Shown here one piece after another: positions 43,358 through 52,644 of a DNA stretch of 54,945 nucleotides. The notes below the pieces were generated by a model. That model was not told the DNA's origin. It saw nothing but the letters and a program-made list of their open reading frames with translations, and did not search any database. The stretch is from positions 1-54,945 of the forward strand of contig NZ_QNUG01000024.1 in assembly GCF_003385395.1 (NCBI RefSeq). Reading direction: 5' to 3'. Origin of the DNA: Epilithonimonas hispanica. Its GTDB lineage: Bacteria > Bacteroidota > Bacteroidia > Flavobacteriales > Weeksellaceae. Positions within the stretch are counted from its first letter, which is position 1; each line of letters begins with the position of its first letter. Position numbers and translations under genes: made by a program.

Positions 43358-44308
43358 ATGAAATTCCGGACAGAAGTAGATATCAATGTAAGTGAAAAGA
43401 AAATAGGAATCGAGGATTGCGTATTCTCTATTGGATCGTGTTTTGCGACAGAGATGCACGAGAAATTTTCTGAAGGGCAGATTCAATCTTTGAACAATCC
43501 TTTCGGAACTATTTTTAATCCATATTCTATTAATAATGCGATTCAGCAGATTTATGATGCAAAAGAATATCAGGAAAATGATTTGATCTTAGCTAATGAA
43601 AATTACATCAGTCTCGATCACCATTCGTCTTTTGACTCCAGATTTTCTCACAAATCATTAGAGAATATTAATAAAAATATTGAAGAAGCCAACCAGTTTT
43701 TACAGAATACCGGTTTTGTGATTATTACATTCGGGACGTCTTATATTTATGAGTTTCTTCCAAAAAATAAGTTGGTTGCCAATTGTCATAAGCTTCCACA
43801 GAAATTTTTTGCCAAGAGATTTTTATCGCATCAAGAACTTACAGGATCTATTAATAAAACTATTGACTTTCTGAAAGATATCTGTAAAAATGATGTTCAG
43901 ATATTGTTCACAGTTTCTCCCGTTCGTCATACAAAAGATGGTATTATTGAAAATCAATTGAGTAAATCAAAATTAATAACAGCAATCCACGAATCTATTT
44001 TAGGAAAAGAAAATTGCTATTATTTACCAATCTACGAATTGATGATGGATGATTTGCGAGATTATCGTTTTTACAAAGATGATTTGATTCATCCTAATTC
44101 TCAAGCGGTTCAGTACATTTGGGAAAAGTTTGGAAATGCTTATTTTTTTGATGAGACCAAAGTTTTCATTAATGAAAATAATAAAATCATCACGGCGCTC
44201 AATCACAAAACTGAAGACGATAAGAATCCAAAATATCAAGAATTCTTGGATAAAATCAATCAAAGGATTGTTGAGCAACAAAAAAAAGTTAAGCATAAAA
44301 TCTTTTAA
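43358..44308 (+). CDS. GSCFA-domain protein
   Basis: A 316-residue cytosolic protein with the family-naming motif SIGSCFATEM near residue 25. Further features are NNPFGTIFNPYSI, ITFGTSYIY, FTVSPVRHTKDG, and a C-terminal DDLIHPNSQAVQYIWEKF. GSCFA proteins belong to the SGNH/GDSL hydrolase superfamily (Ser, Asn and C-terminal Asp-x-x-His are visible), but the substrate is unknown. The ATG at 43358 is preferred to the TTG at 43331. Confidence 0.88.
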   Translation: MKFRTEVDINVSEKKIGIEDCVFSIGSCFATEMHEKFSEGQIQSLNNPFGTIFNPYSINNAIQQIYDAKEYQENDLILANENYISLDHHSSFDSRFSHKSLENINKNIEEANQFLQNTGFVIITFGTSYIYEFLPKNKLVANCHKLPQKFFAKRFLSHQELTGSINKTIDFLKDICKNDVQILFTVSPVRHTKDGIIENQLSKSKLITAIHESILGKENCYYLPIYELMMDDLRDYRFYKDDLIHPNSQAVQYIWEKFGNAYFFDETKVFINENNKIITALNHKTEDDKNPKYQEFLDKINQRIVEQQKKVKHKIF

Positions 44309-44378
44309 TAATTATTAATTGTCAATGGTTAATTATAAGTTTGATTAATCATTAAAAATTAACAATTCATAATTAATT

Positions 44379-45149
44379 ATGATAGACACTCACACACATT
44401 TATATTCCGAACAATTTGAAGATGATTTTTCTGAAATGTTTTATCGTGCATTAGATAAAGGGGTAGAAAAATTTTTTCTGCCGGCAATTGATTCAGAGAC
44501 TCATCGCAAAATGATTGATTTAGAGGAGCAATATCCAGACAAAGTTTATGCTATGATGGGATTGCATCCTTGTTCTGTTCAGCCGGAATCTTGGGAAAAG
44601 GAATTACAATTAGTCAAAAATTATCTTGATCAAAGAGATTTTGTTGCGATTGGAGAAATTGGAATTGATTTATATTGGGACAAATCTACACTTGATATTC
44701 AAGTAAAAGCATTTGAGCAACAAATTGATTGGGCTATTGAAAGAGATTTACCAATCGTAATCCATACAAGAGAAAGCTTCGAAGAAACTTTTGAGGTCTT
44801 GGAAAGAAAGAAACATCCAAAACTTCGTGGGATTTTCCATTGTTTTTCGGGAAATCTTGAGCAAGCCAATCACGCTATTGATCTTCAATTTATTCTTGGA
44901 ATCGGTGGAGTAGTGACCTTCAAAAATGGAAAAATCGACCAATTTCTGAATGAAATTCCACTTGATAAAATAGTTCTGGAAACGGATTCTCCTTACCTTG
45001 CACCAGTTCCTTTCCGCGGAAAAAGAAATGAAAGTGCTTATGTAGAATTGGTTGCAGGAAAATTAGTTGATATTTACGGAAAAGATTTCTCAGAAATTGA
45101 TAGAATTACAACTGAGAATGCTCTGAAGTTATTTGGATTAACTCAATAA
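44379..45149 (+). CDS. tatD: TatD-family metal-dependent deoxyribonuclease
   Basis: A 256-residue TIM-barrel hydrolase. Metal ligands are readable: DTHTHLY at the start, GEIGIDLYWD in the middle, PIVIHTRES, GIFHCFSG, and ETDSPYLAPVPFRGKRNE near the C-terminus. TatD enzymes are Mg-dependent DNases with 3'-5' activity. It follows the GSCFA gene by 70 bp in the same direction and ends at a terminator shared with the convergent helicase gene. Confidence 0.93.
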   Translation: MIDTHTHLYSEQFEDDFSEMFYRALDKGVEKFFLPAIDSETHRKMIDLEEQYPDKVYAMMGLHPCSVQPESWEKELQLVKNYLDQRDFVAIGEIGIDLYWDKSTLDIQVKAFEQQIDWAIERDLPIVIHTRESFEETFEVLERKKHPKLRGIFHCFSGNLEQANHAIDLQFILGIGGVVTFKNGKIDQFLNEIPLDKIVLETDSPYLAPVPFRGKRNESAYVELVAGKLVDIYGKDFSEIDRITTENALKLFGLTQ

Positions 45150-45160
45150 TTTTAAATATA

Positions 45161-45191
45161 AAAACCGGAAATTTACTTCCGGTTTTCTTTT
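45161..45191. terminator. Bidirectional terminator between tatD and the RhlE-like gene
   Basis: AAAACCGGAA, loop ATTTAC, TTCCGGTTTT, with A/T runs on both sides. Confidence 0.88.
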
Positions 45192-46442
45192 TTATTTCTT
45201 TCTGAAAAATCCTTTGTTCTTCGGTTTTTTGAATCCAATTTCACTTTTTTGCTGTGGTTTTGGTCTCGGCGTAAAAGGTTTGTTATTACTTTCTCTCTTT
45301 TGCTCTACCAAATCATCGGTATGATAAGGATGATTTTTCACAACAGGGATTTTCTTACCAATCAGTTTTTCCGTACTTCTTAGATTGGCTAAATCTAAGC
45401 CGTCAACAAACGAGAAAGAAGTGCCTTCCGAGCCTGCTCTTCCAGTTCTTCCAATTCTATGAACATAAGTTTCAGAAACATCTGATAATTCATAATTCAC
45501 AACATATTTCAACTCATCGATATCAATTCCTCTTGCAGCAATGTCTGTCGCAACCAGAACTCTTGTTTTTTTCGATTTGAAATTGTTAAGTGCATTTTGT
45601 CTTGCATTTTGAGATTTGTTTCCGTGGATGGCTTCTGCAGAGATTTTGGATGCTTGCAATTTTCTTGCAATTTTATCTGCACCGTGTTTGGTTCTAGAAA
45701 ATACCAAAACTTGATCCAATTTCTGATCTTGCAAAAGGTGAATTAATAGGTCTGTCTTATTATCTTTTTCAACAAAATAGATACTTTGCTGAATTGTATC
45801 AGCTGTAGAAGAAACCGGTGCAACTTCTACTTTTATAGGATTTACAAGGATTTCTGAAGCTAAATTTGCAATTTCTTTCGGCATTGTTGCAGAGAAGAAA
45901 AGATTCTGTCTTTTGGCAGGAATTATTTTAAGGATTCTCTTCACATCGTGTACGAATCCCATGTCTAACATTCTGTCAGCTTCGTCCAAAACGAAAATTT
46001 CCAGATGATGAAGTTTGATAATCCCTTGTGAAATAAAATCCAGTAATCTTCCTGGCGTAGCGATAAGAATATCAACGCCTTTTTTCAGTTGTTGCTCTTG
46101 TGCATGTTGTTTTACTCCGCCAAAGATGACAAGAGATTTCAGCTTAAGATTTTTACTGTAAGCTTTGAAATTTTCTTCTATTTGGATTGCCAATTCTCTG
46201 GTTGGTGTCAGAATCAAAGCTTTGATTTGATTTCTGTTTTGTTCTTTTTCGGAAAGGTTTTGTAGAATTGGTATAGCAAAAGCTGCTGTTTTTCCAGTTC
46301 CTGTTTGTGCGCTTCCCAACAGATCTCTTTTTTGAAGGATTGATGGGATTGCTTTTTCTTGTATTGGTGTCGGTTGTTCGTAACCTTGTACTTTTAGTGC
46401 GTCTAATATTGGTTTGATTAAACCTAATTGTTCGAAATTCAA
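45192..46442 (-). CDS. rhlE: DEAD-box RNA helicase (RhlE-like)
   Basis: A 416-residue helicase when begun at the TTG at 46442, which gives NFEQLGLIKPILDALKVQGY, the usual opening of RhlE proteins. The frame extends to a TTG at 46508, but that lies inside the promoter. Motifs are Walker A AQTGTGKT, PTRELAIQ, TPGRLLD, LDEADRM, SAT, VFSRTKHGADK, ARGIDI and HRIGRTGRAG. A short basic tail ends KKPKNKGFFRKK. It probably acts in ribosome or RNA remodelling. Its 5' UTR holds a terminator-like hairpin. Confidence 0.85.
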   Translation of the reverse strand: MNFEQLGLIKPILDALKVQGYEQPTPIQEKAIPSILQKRDLLGSAQTGTGKTAAFAIPILQNLSEKEQNRNQIKALILTPTRELAIQIEENFKAYSKNLKLKSLVIFGGVKQHAQEQQLKKGVDILIATPGRLLDFISQGIIKLHHLEIFVLDEADRMLDMGFVHDVKRILKIIPAKRQNLFFSATMPKEIANLASEILVNPIKVEVAPVSSTADTIQQSIYFVEKDNKTDLLIHLLQDQKLDQVLVFSRTKHGADKIARKLQASKISAEAIHGNKSQNARQNALNNFKSKKTRVLVATDIAARGIDIDELKYVVNYELSDVSETYVHRIGRTGRAGSEGTSFSFVDGLDLANLRSTEKLIGKKIPVVKNHPYHTDDLVEQKRESNNKPFTPRPKPQQKSEIGFKKPKNKGFFRKK

Positions 46443-46471
46443 ATGAAATGTTTTTTTAATGTAAATAAAAA

Positions 46472-46497
46472 AAATTCCTTCCGCTGAGAAGGAATTT
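46472..46497 (-). promoter_or_regulatory. Terminator-like hairpin in the rhlE 5' UTR (possible attenuator)
   Basis: On the minus strand AAATTCCTTC, loop TCAGCG, GAAGGAATTT and then six or more Us. It lies between the promoter box and the start codon, so it would end transcription early unless unfolded or melted. Confidence 0.65.
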
Positions 46498-46505
46498 ATG
46501 TTTTG

Positions 46506-46513
46506 CAAAGGTA
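46506..46513 (-). promoter_or_regulatory. -7 box of the RhlE-like gene
   Basis: TACCTTTG on the minus strand, a perfect TAnnTTTG. The start would be near 46500, leaving a UTR of about 58 nt. No -33 TTG is seen. Confidence 0.55.
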
Positions 46514-46533
46514 ACTTATTTAAAATAAAGTTT

Positions 46534-47016
46534 TTAGTTCACCTTTTCCCATTTTTGTTTTTCTTTAAGCTCAGAAAGATAATTTTGAAGAGTCGTTAGA
46601 ACTGCAGGTTTTTCACCAGCGGATAGTTTAATTTCTTTTTTACTTCCATCTGAGAAATAGATTCTTAGATTATTTTTAGAAGCGTCCATTATTCTTTTAT
46701 CTTCGTAACTGTCCTTCAACGTTTTTACGTTGGCTGCATCTGTAATAGAAATCAGTTTATCAAAATCTTCTTTGTTGATTGTAGATTTGAAAGTCCCTTC
46801 TCTCGGTGTTTCCAATTGTCCACGTTCTCCTTCTGTGAAATTATAATGTTCAGCCTCTAGAATTGCAGTTCTGTCAGAATTAATGATGATTTTATAAATA
46901 GGACAAAATCCAAAACATGGACCCGCTTCATATTCGATTTTAGAATATTGAGAAGTTTGTGAAGTTGTGCAAGACATTAATCCTAGAAAAATTAAAAGAC
47001 TGAATAGATATTTCAT
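46534..47016 (-). CDS. DUF6438-type lipoprotein
   Basis: A 160-residue lipoprotein. The signal peptide ends in the lipobox LMSC with Cys16 as the lipidated residue. The mature domain starts YEAGPCFGFCPIYKIIINSD, whose two cysteines in GPCFGFCP are the hallmark I associate with DUF6438. A second region reads LRIYFSDGSKKEIKL. Function is unknown; a membrane-attached periplasmic location is likely. Confidence 0.8.
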   Translation of the reverse strand: MKYLFSLLIFLGLMSCTTSQTSQYSKIEYEAGPCFGFCPIYKIIINSDRTAILEAEHYNFTEGERGQLETPREGTFKSTINKEDFDKLISITDAANVKTLKDSYEDKRIMDASKNNLRIYFSDGSKKEIKLSAGEKPAVLTTLQNYLSELKEKQKWEKVN

Positions 47017-47060
47017 AGCAATTTTTTTTGATTTAAGCTTTCAATAATTGTTCCGAAATT

Positions 47061-48044
47061 TTATCCGTGCAGTTTTTTCCAAATCGCATCTTTCAATTCC
47101 TGAAGGCCTTCGCCTGTAACGCCAGAGAAAAATAATGGTTGTCTATTTTCTGGAAATTCTGCAGCTATTTCAGCCTTCAATTCATCGTCCAAAAGATCCG
47201 CTTTGGAAACTGATAAGATGAAATCTTTATCCACCAATTCCGGATTATATTCTTTCAACTCATTTTCCAAGATTTTGAATTCTTGGAAATGATCTTCAGA
47301 ATCTGCAGGAATCAAAAATAATAGAATCGAGTTTCTTTCAATATGTCTCAAGAATCTGTGTCCAAGACCTTTTCCTTCTGCAGCACCCTCAATAATTCCA
47401 GGAATGTCAGCCATTACAAAAGATTTGTAATTTCTCCATTCCACGATTCCAAGATTGGGTGTTAACGTTGTAAAAGCGTAATCCGCAATCTTTGGTCTGG
47501 CTGCAGAAACTGAGGATAAAAGTGTAGATTTACCAGCATTTGGAAAACCAACTAAACCAACATCGGCCAAAAGTTTTAATTCGAAGATGACATAACCTTC
47601 TTGTCCTTCCATTCCAGGTTGCGCATATCTTGGTGTTTGGTTGGTAGAAGACTTGAAATGCTCATTTCCTTTTCCTCCTTTTCCGCCTTCCATTAAGATG
47701 ATTTCTTGTCCGTCTTCTAAGATTTCTGCGATGATTTCGCCATCTTCATTTCTAGCAATCGTACCCAAAGGAACGTTGATGTAAACATCCGCACCAAAAG
47801 CTCCAGTCAATTGGTTTTTTTGACCATTTTGTCCACGTTCGGCTTTCACGTGTCTTGTATATCTTAATGGTAAAAGAGTCCATTCGTGGGCATTTCCTTT
47901 CATTATTACGTGACCTCCGCGTCCACCGTCACCCCCATCTGGACCTCCTTTCGGGATGTATTTTTCTCTACGAAGGTGAGCTGATCCAGCACCGCCGTGA
48001 CCACTTGTACAATGGATTTTCACGTAATCTACGAAATTTGACAT
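47061..48044 (-). CDS. obg: GTPase Obg (ObgE/CgtA)
   Basis: A 327-residue Obg GTPase. The glycine-rich Obg fold fills residues 1-158 ([20 protein letters not shown] and similar). The G domain follows with P-loop [11 protein letters not shown]3 [20 protein letters not shown] and SKADLLDD. It acts in late 50S ribosome assembly and stringent control. The ATG at 48044 gives the canonical start [10 protein letters not shown]; an in-frame non-ATG codon at 48092 was rejected. Same strand as adk and hpt, 88 bp after adk. Confidence 0.94.
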   Translation of the reverse strand: MSNFVDYVKIHCTSGHGGAGSAHLRREKYIPKGGPDGGDGGRGGHVIMKGNAHEWTLLPLRYTRHVKAERGQNGQKNQLTGAFGADVYINVPLGTIARNEDGEIIAEILEDGQEIILMEGGKGGKGNEHFKSSTNQTPRYAQPGMEGQEGYVIFELKLLADVGLVGFPNAGKSTLLSSVSAARPKIADYAFTTLTPNLGIVEWRNYKSFVMADIPGIIEGAAEGKGLGHRFLRHIERNSILLFLIPADSEDHFQEFKILENELKEYNPELVDKDFILSVSKADLLDDELKAEIAAEFPENRQPLFFSGVTGEGLQELKDAIWKKLHG

Positions 48045-48132
48045 ATTACTAGGTATTATAGACAAATAGAGAATAGATGATAGACTTTTCAAAATTGGTC
48101 TATAATCTATTCTCTAAAAATGTAAGTTTCTT

Positions 48133-48711
48133 TTATTTAATTTTTTCTACTTCTGCAAATAGTTTTTCAGAGATTTCGGAGATGTCGCCAATTCCGTTAA
48201 CTTCCGCATATTTGCCTTGTTTTTTATACAGTTCTGCAACTTCTGCAGTCTTTGTATAATATTCGGTAATTCTATTTCTGATGATATCTTCGTTAGAATC
48301 ATCTGTTCTTCCGCTAGTTTCTCCTCTTTTCAAAAGTCTTTCTACCAAAACTTCATCATCAACGATTAATGAAAGACAAACACTGATTTCAGAATTTAAT
48401 TCCTCTTTCACAATTGTTTCCAACGCTTCCGTTTGAGTAGCAGTTCTAGGAAATCCATCGAAAATGAATCCATTGGTTTCTGTTGGCTTTTTCAACTCGT
48501 CAATTAGCATATCAATCGTAACCTGATCTGGAACCAATTCTCCTTTGTCGATGTAAGATTTTGCTAATTTTCCAAGTTCAGTATCATTTTTGATATTGTA
48601 ACGAAAAAGATCTCCTGTCGAGATTTGTTTCAGATTGAATTTCTCGATAAGATGCTGAGCTTGGGTTCCTTTTCCGCTTCCTGGAGGGCCAAAGAGAACG
48701 ATATTGATCAT
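48133..48711 (-). CDS. adk: Adenylate kinase
   Basis: A 192-residue short-type adenylate kinase. The P-loop GPPGSGKGTQ is at 8-17. ISTGDLFRYNI and GFIFDGFPRTATQTEAL are the AMP-binding parts, and RLLKRGETSGRTDD is the LID region without zinc cysteines. It interconverts ATP + AMP and 2 ADP in the cytosol. Between hpt and obg in a common flavobacterial order. Confidence 0.95.
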   Translation of the reverse strand: MINIVLFGPPGSGKGTQAQHLIEKFNLKQISTGDLFRYNIKNDTELGKLAKSYIDKGELVPDQVTIDMLIDELKKPTETNGFIFDGFPRTATQTEALETIVKEELNSEISVCLSLIVDDEVLVERLLKRGETSGRTDDSNEDIIRNRITEYYTKTAEVAELYKKQGKYAEVNGIGDISEISEKLFAEVEKIK

Positions 48712-48756
48712 ATTTTCTTTAATTTTAGATTTATTTCTTTTTATCTTGAGTAGAAA

Positions 48757-49311
48757 TTAGTGATTGATTCTACCTTCTTCCAATTGATATAAGTCTGGTA
48801 AGTTTCTTCCCAATTCATCATAATCCAGTCCATAACCTAGAACAAACTTATTTGGGATTTCTTTAGCAACATAATCTACTTTGAAATCTTTTTTGAAAAC
48901 GTCTGGTTTCAAAAGTAAAGAAGCAACTTTCAAAGATTTTGGACGTTGCGTGTTTTTGAAATATTCGAAAAGATTTTCCAATGTATTCCCTGTATCTACA
49001 ATGTCCTCCATCAAGATAATATGACGATCCATAACATCTTTTGTGAGTTCCATTTTTTTATAAACAATTCCGGTAGATTGTGTTCCAGAATAAGAACTTA
49101 CTTGTAAAAAAGCAATTTCACATTTCCCGGGATAATATTTTAAAAAATCTGAGAAAAACATAATTACACCATTCAAAACGCCAATGAAAATTGGTGTTTC
49201 GTCTTTGTAATCTTCGTAAACTTTAAGTGCTAATTCTTTAATAATCTCCTGAATTTCATCGTGTTTCAGGTATGGTACGAAACTTTTGTCGTGAACTTGT
49301 ATAGACTCCAT
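48757..49311 (-). CDS. hpt: Hypoxanthine phosphoribosyltransferase
   Basis: A 184-residue type I phosphoribosyltransferase. The PRPP-binding motif is LMEDIVDTGNTL, and the purine-binding end reads IPNKFVLGYGLDYDELGRNL. It salvages hypoxanthine or guanine with PRPP. The ATG at 49311 (MESIQVHD) is preferred; the upstream TTG at 49329 overlaps the promoter. It heads the hpt-adk-obg gene row. Confidence 0.92.
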   Translation of the reverse strand: MESIQVHDKSFVPYLKHDEIQEIIKELALKVYEDYKDETPIFIGVLNGVIMFFSDFLKYYPGKCEIAFLQVSSYSGTQSTGIVYKKMELTKDVMDRHIILMEDIVDTGNTLENLFEYFKNTQRPKSLKVASLLLKPDVFKKDFKVDYVAKEIPNKFVLGYGLDYDELGRNLPDLYQLEEGRINH

Positions 49312-49326
49312 ATATATTTCAAAGTA

Positions 49327-49334
49327 CAAAAATA
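49327..49334 (-). promoter_or_regulatory. -7 box of hpt
   Basis: TATTTTTG on the minus strand, 15 nt before the ATG; no correctly spaced TTG. Confidence 0.45.
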
Positions 49335-49407
49335 AGGTTTTTATGCCAAATGACCGATTTTCTTTTTTTGAAGCTTTTTCATCGGGGACTAATACAATTT
49401 AATTATC

Positions 49408-49415
49408 TATATTTG
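49408..49415 (+). promoter_or_regulatory. -7 box of the PASTA gene
   Basis: TATATTTG followed by C, 26 nt before the ATG; the -33 element is not evident. Confidence 0.5.
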
Positions 49416-49441
49416 CGTTACGTTTCTGAAAAAGAATAATT

Positions 49442-50488
49442 ATGTTCAAATCGCTTTTCCATTGGAAAGTATTACTTAATATCGTTATTGCAATGGCATT
49501 GTTTGCCGGATTGGTTTGGCTTACATTCCGTTGGTTGGAGTTTCATACCAATCACGGAGATGAAGTTCCTGTGCCTAATGTGATGAATATGAAAGTGCAC
49601 GATGCTATCAAAATTTTAGATGACTCTGGACTAGAGTATGAGGTCGATAGTTTCAAATATGACCCAAAATTCCGTCCTCTTCAAGTTTTAGCAGTTTTCC
49701 CTTCTCCAGGTTCTAATGTGAAGAATGGAAGGTCTATTGTGTTGAAAGTCAATCCAAAAACTTGGGCAAAAGTGGCTGTTCCAGATATTATTGATCGATA
49801 CAAAGGTTTAGCTTTTAATCAATTAAATCTTGTTGGGTTGAAAGTGGGAGATACGCTTTATGAGCCTAGTATCCAAAGAGATGCAGTTCTTAGAATTATT
49901 TTCAATGGTTCAAGTATAAAACCAGGAACTTTGTTGCCTAAGTTTTCTACGGTTGACTTAGTTATTGGTTCTGGTCCCTTAAGAAATGTTCAAGTTCCTA
50001 ATGTTGTGGGAAGAACGGTTCAAGAGGCTAAAAAGATTATTGCCCAAGCTTTATTCGAAGTTGGAATTGTAGAACACGAAGATGGAGGAAAAGATGAATC
50101 TGATATTATTTACTACCAAGATCCAGAATTTGGCGCACTAAGAGATCAAGGAATGCAGATTGATCTTTGGGCAAGTAAGAAAACACCTGCTGAATTACAA
50201 AGTAAGATTCAACAATTGGATGATATGTACCGCCCAAAAATAGATACTACATTGGCTCCGATTCAATATAATGAAGTTCCACCACCAACTGTTGAACAAA
50301 AACCTGTAGTTCAGAAAGCTCCTGTTTCTGCTAGTCAAACAACTGGAGCTACAACAAGTTCTGCGAAACCAAAACCTACGACAACGCAGCCTGCAAATAA
50401 TAATGCAGCTGTAAAAACAAATAGTACAACGCCACAAACTACAAAACCTGTAGATAAGCCAAAGCCTAAAAAAGTGGTAATTGAATAA
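49442..50488 (+). CDS. PASTA-domain membrane protein
   Basis: A 348-residue protein with one N-terminal membrane anchor (about residues 10-30). Three PASTA domains follow, starting near VPVPNVMNMKVHDAIKILDD (41), VAVPDIIDRYKGLAF (about 112) and VQVPNVVGRTVQEAKKI (about 183). The last 75 residues are a Pro/Thr/Ala-rich tail ending in lysines. PASTA domains bind peptidoglycan stem peptides. There is no kinase or transpeptidase domain, so it is a stand-alone cell-wall-sensing or scaffold protein. It is next to rluD. Confidence 0.9.
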   Translation: MFKSLFHWKVLLNIVIAMALFAGLVWLTFRWLEFHTNHGDEVPVPNVMNMKVHDAIKILDDSGLEYEVDSFKYDPKFRPLQVLAVFPSPGSNVKNGRSIVLKVNPKTWAKVAVPDIIDRYKGLAFNQLNLVGLKVGDTLYEPSIQRDAVLRIIFNGSSIKPGTLLPKFSTVDLVIGSGPLRNVQVPNVVGRTVQEAKKIIAQALFEVGIVEHEDGGKDESDIIYYQDPEFGALRDQGMQIDLWASKKTPAELQSKIQQLDDMYRPKIDTTLAPIQYNEVPPPTVEQKPVVQKAPVSASQTTGATTSSAKPKPTTTQPANNNAAVKTNSTTPQTTKPVDKPKPKKVVIE

Positions 50489-50494
50489 AAAAAC

Positions 50495-50526
50495 AAAAGG
50501 CTTCGACAAAATGTTGAAGCCTTTTA
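50495..50526 (+). terminator. Intrinsic terminator between the PASTA gene and rluD
   Basis: AAAAGGCTTC pairs with GAAGCCTTTT and continues through CGACA/TGTTG with one G-T. It sits 11 nt before the rluD ATG, so some readthrough or a promoter inside is needed for rluD. Confidence 0.75.
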
Positions 50527-50536
50527 AAATTATAAT

Positions 50537-51604
50537 ATGCTGGACGAAACCGAAGATTTTCTGGAAGATGAATTAAGTAATCAAGACATTTCCACTGATG
50601 ATGAAAACAGTGGACTTTTTGAACATTTTAATATCAAAGTGGATGGAAATCAAGAACCACTTAGAATAGATAAATTTTTATTGAGTTTTCGTCAGAATTC
50701 TTCTCGTAATAAAATTTCAGAAGCTTGTAAAGCAGGTAGTATTGTAGTCAATGGTAAGCCTGTAAAACAAAACTACAAAGTTAAGCCTAGAGATGAAATC
50801 AGCATTCTTCTAGCACATCCGCCAAGAGAAAATGTTATCATTCCACAAGATATTCCTATAAATATTGTTTATGAAGATAATGATCTAATTGTTGTGGACA
50901 AAGATGCGGGGATGGTAGTTCATCCAGGACATGGAAACTGGGACGGAACATTAATCAATGCTTTGGCATTTCATTTTGCAAAAGATCCTAATTATAATTC
51001 GGATCTAGATAGAGTAGGATTGGTTCATAGGATTGATAAAGATACTTCTGGGTTATTAGTAATTGCTAAAACCGAATTTGCACTCAGTTTTTTGGCAAAA
51101 CAGTTTTTTGATAGAACAACTAAGCGTTTGTATTGGGCATTTGTTTGGGGTAATGTAAAAGATGATGCTGGAACTGTGACTGGACATATTGGAAGACATC
51201 CAAAGAATAGAATGCAAATGTACACTTACGAAGATGGTAGCCACGGGAAACATGCAGTCACACATTACAAAGTTTTGGAACGTTTTCGCTATATGACCTG
51301 GATAGAGTGTAAATTGGAAACGGGTAGAACACATCAGATTCGCGCACATATGAAACATATTGGACATACTTTGTTTAATGATGAAAGATATGAAGGCAAC
51401 GTGATTCTAAGAGGTGTTAATCTTCCAAAGTATAAGCAGTTTGTAAATAATGTTTTTGAAGTTCTACCAAGACACGCTTTGCACGCTCATACATTAGGAT
51501 TTGTACACCCAACAACAAAGGAAGAAATGTATTTTGAAAGCCCAATGCCAAAAGATATGCAAGAAGCGTCTGAACGTTGGAGAAAATATTTAGAAAGTAA
51601 CTAG
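50537..51604 (+). CDS. rluD: RluA/RluD-family 23S rRNA pseudouridine synthase
   Basis: A 355-residue enzyme. An acidic N-terminal extension of about 40 residues precedes an S4 RNA-binding domain (LRIDKFLLSFRQNSSRNKIS to KPRDEISILL). The catalytic domain has HRIDKDTSGLLV with the active-site Asp. Further family motifs are TKRLYWAFVWG, ETGRTHQIRAHM and LPRHALHAHTL. It converts uridines in helix 69 of 23S rRNA in the best-known case. The acidic extension is longer than in E. coli RluD. Confidence 0.93.
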   Translation: MLDETEDFLEDELSNQDISTDDENSGLFEHFNIKVDGNQEPLRIDKFLLSFRQNSSRNKISEACKAGSIVVNGKPVKQNYKVKPRDEISILLAHPPRENVIIPQDIPINIVYEDNDLIVVDKDAGMVVHPGHGNWDGTLINALAFHFAKDPNYNSDLDRVGLVHRIDKDTSGLLVIAKTEFALSFLAKQFFDRTTKRLYWAFVWGNVKDDAGTVTGHIGRHPKNRMQMYTYEDGSHGKHAVTHYKVLERFRYMTWIECKLETGRTHQIRAHMKHIGHTLFNDERYEGNVILRGVNLPKYKQFVNNVFEVLPRHALHAHTLGFVHPTTKEEMYFESPMPKDMQEASERWRKYLESN

Positions 51605-51611
51605 AGTTTTA

Positions 51612-51619
51612 TATATTTG
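51612..51619 (+). promoter_or_regulatory. Possible -7 box just ahead of the porP-like start
   Basis: TATATTTG lies only 4 nt before the GTG start and lacks a -33 TTG. It may be real (leaderless message) or chance in AT-rich DNA. Confidence 0.3.
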
Positions 51620-51623
51620 TATT

Positions 51624-52592
51624 GTGAAGAAAAATTACCCATTTTATAAAATATTAATGCTGTTTGTAACAGTTTCTTTTATTAATGTCAAAGCTCAGGA
51701 AACTTTGCCTTTTTATCAGCAATATCTTGTTGATGGAGACTTCTTGTTTAACCCGGCATTATTGGGAAAAACAGATGATGTTGCTTTGAACTTAAATTAT
51801 CAAAAACAATTCTCTCAACTGGACGAATCTCCTAATGTACAATCTATAGGGATACATGCCAATGTTTTTGACCGAGTTGGTGCAGGAATTGCTTTTTTCA
51901 GAGATCAAAATGGTCCTATTTCATCTAATGGATTGATGTTGGGAGCTTCTTATTTTGTTCCACTTTCCGATGAGGAAGATCGCCAGGATCAATTCTCTTT
52001 TGGTGTTGGTACCAATCTTTACAATATGAATATTGATTATACAAAGATTAATGCAGCGCAATCAGGAGATCAAGTTTTAGGCGAAAATACGAATGATATT
52101 TTCATGGCTTACGCCAATTTAGGTGCCGCTGTTAAGTATCGATATTTTTTTGCAGGTATTTCGGTTACAGATATTCCGATTAGTAATAATATTCCAATTG
52201 TTAATGGGATAGAGCCTTCTCCAACTAAGTTTTATGCCAATTTAGGTTACGACTGGCACTTTACAGAGGGGTTATTTTTAACGCCATCTTTTATGATGAA
52301 TCTTAATACCAATTCCTCCAGAATAATGGATTATAACTTGATAGCAACCGCTGCTGATGAAACAAATAGCATTTCTGCTGGAATTAGCTTTCGAAGTGCA
52401 AAAACCTCTGTTGGGAGCCAAAATCTTGGCTTGTCACCTGTTATCAAAGGTAGGCTTGGTGGCGTTACCTTCGGTGCCGTTTATAACTTTGGCGTTTCGG
52501 AATTGACGGAGAATTTCGGTAACAGTTTTATGCTATCTTTAGGATTTAATATCGATAACTTTATCAATTCTAGAGGTTTCCGATACAGATAA
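51624..52592 (+). CDS. PorP/SprF-family type IX secretion-associated membrane protein
   Basis: A 322-residue outer-membrane protein begun at a GTG (51624). This start gives a good signal peptide, KKNYPFYKILMLFVTVSFIN followed by VKAQ, while the next ATG (51658) would lose its positive charges. The mature start QETLPFYQQYLVDGDFLFNP is the PorP/SprF hallmark. Repeated beta strands follow up to the aromatic end. The family anchors gliding or type IX-secreted partners. No large partner adhesin is next to it here. Confidence 0.88.
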   Translation: MKKNYPFYKILMLFVTVSFINVKAQETLPFYQQYLVDGDFLFNPALLGKTDDVALNLNYQKQFSQLDESPNVQSIGIHANVFDRVGAGIAFFRDQNGPISSNGLMLGASYFVPLSDEEDRQDQFSFGVGTNLYNMNIDYTKINAAQSGDQVLGENTNDIFMAYANLGAAVKYRYFFAGISVTDIPISNNIPIVNGIEPSPTKFYANLGYDWHFTEGLFLTPSFMMNLNTNSSRIMDYNLIATAADETNSISAGISFRSAKTSVGSQNLGLSPVIKGRLGGVTFGAVYNFGVSELTENFGNSFMLSLGFNIDNFINSRGFRYR

Positions 52593-52618
52593 AATTAAAT
52601 TTAATTTGAATAACTTTG

Positions 52619-52643
52619 AGCTCTGATTTTTCAGGGCTTTTTT
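52619..52643 (+). terminator. Terminator of the porP-like gene, touching the hemW start
   Basis: AGCTCTGA, loop TTTT, TCAGGGCT, then a T-run to 52643; the hemW ATG is at 52645. Confidence 0.75.
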
Positions 52644-52644
52644 G

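Noticed and set aside
46443-46508. Longer rhlE product starting at the TTG at 46508
   Set aside because: That codon lies within the TACCTTTG promoter box, and the extra 22 residues are not part of the helicase family.
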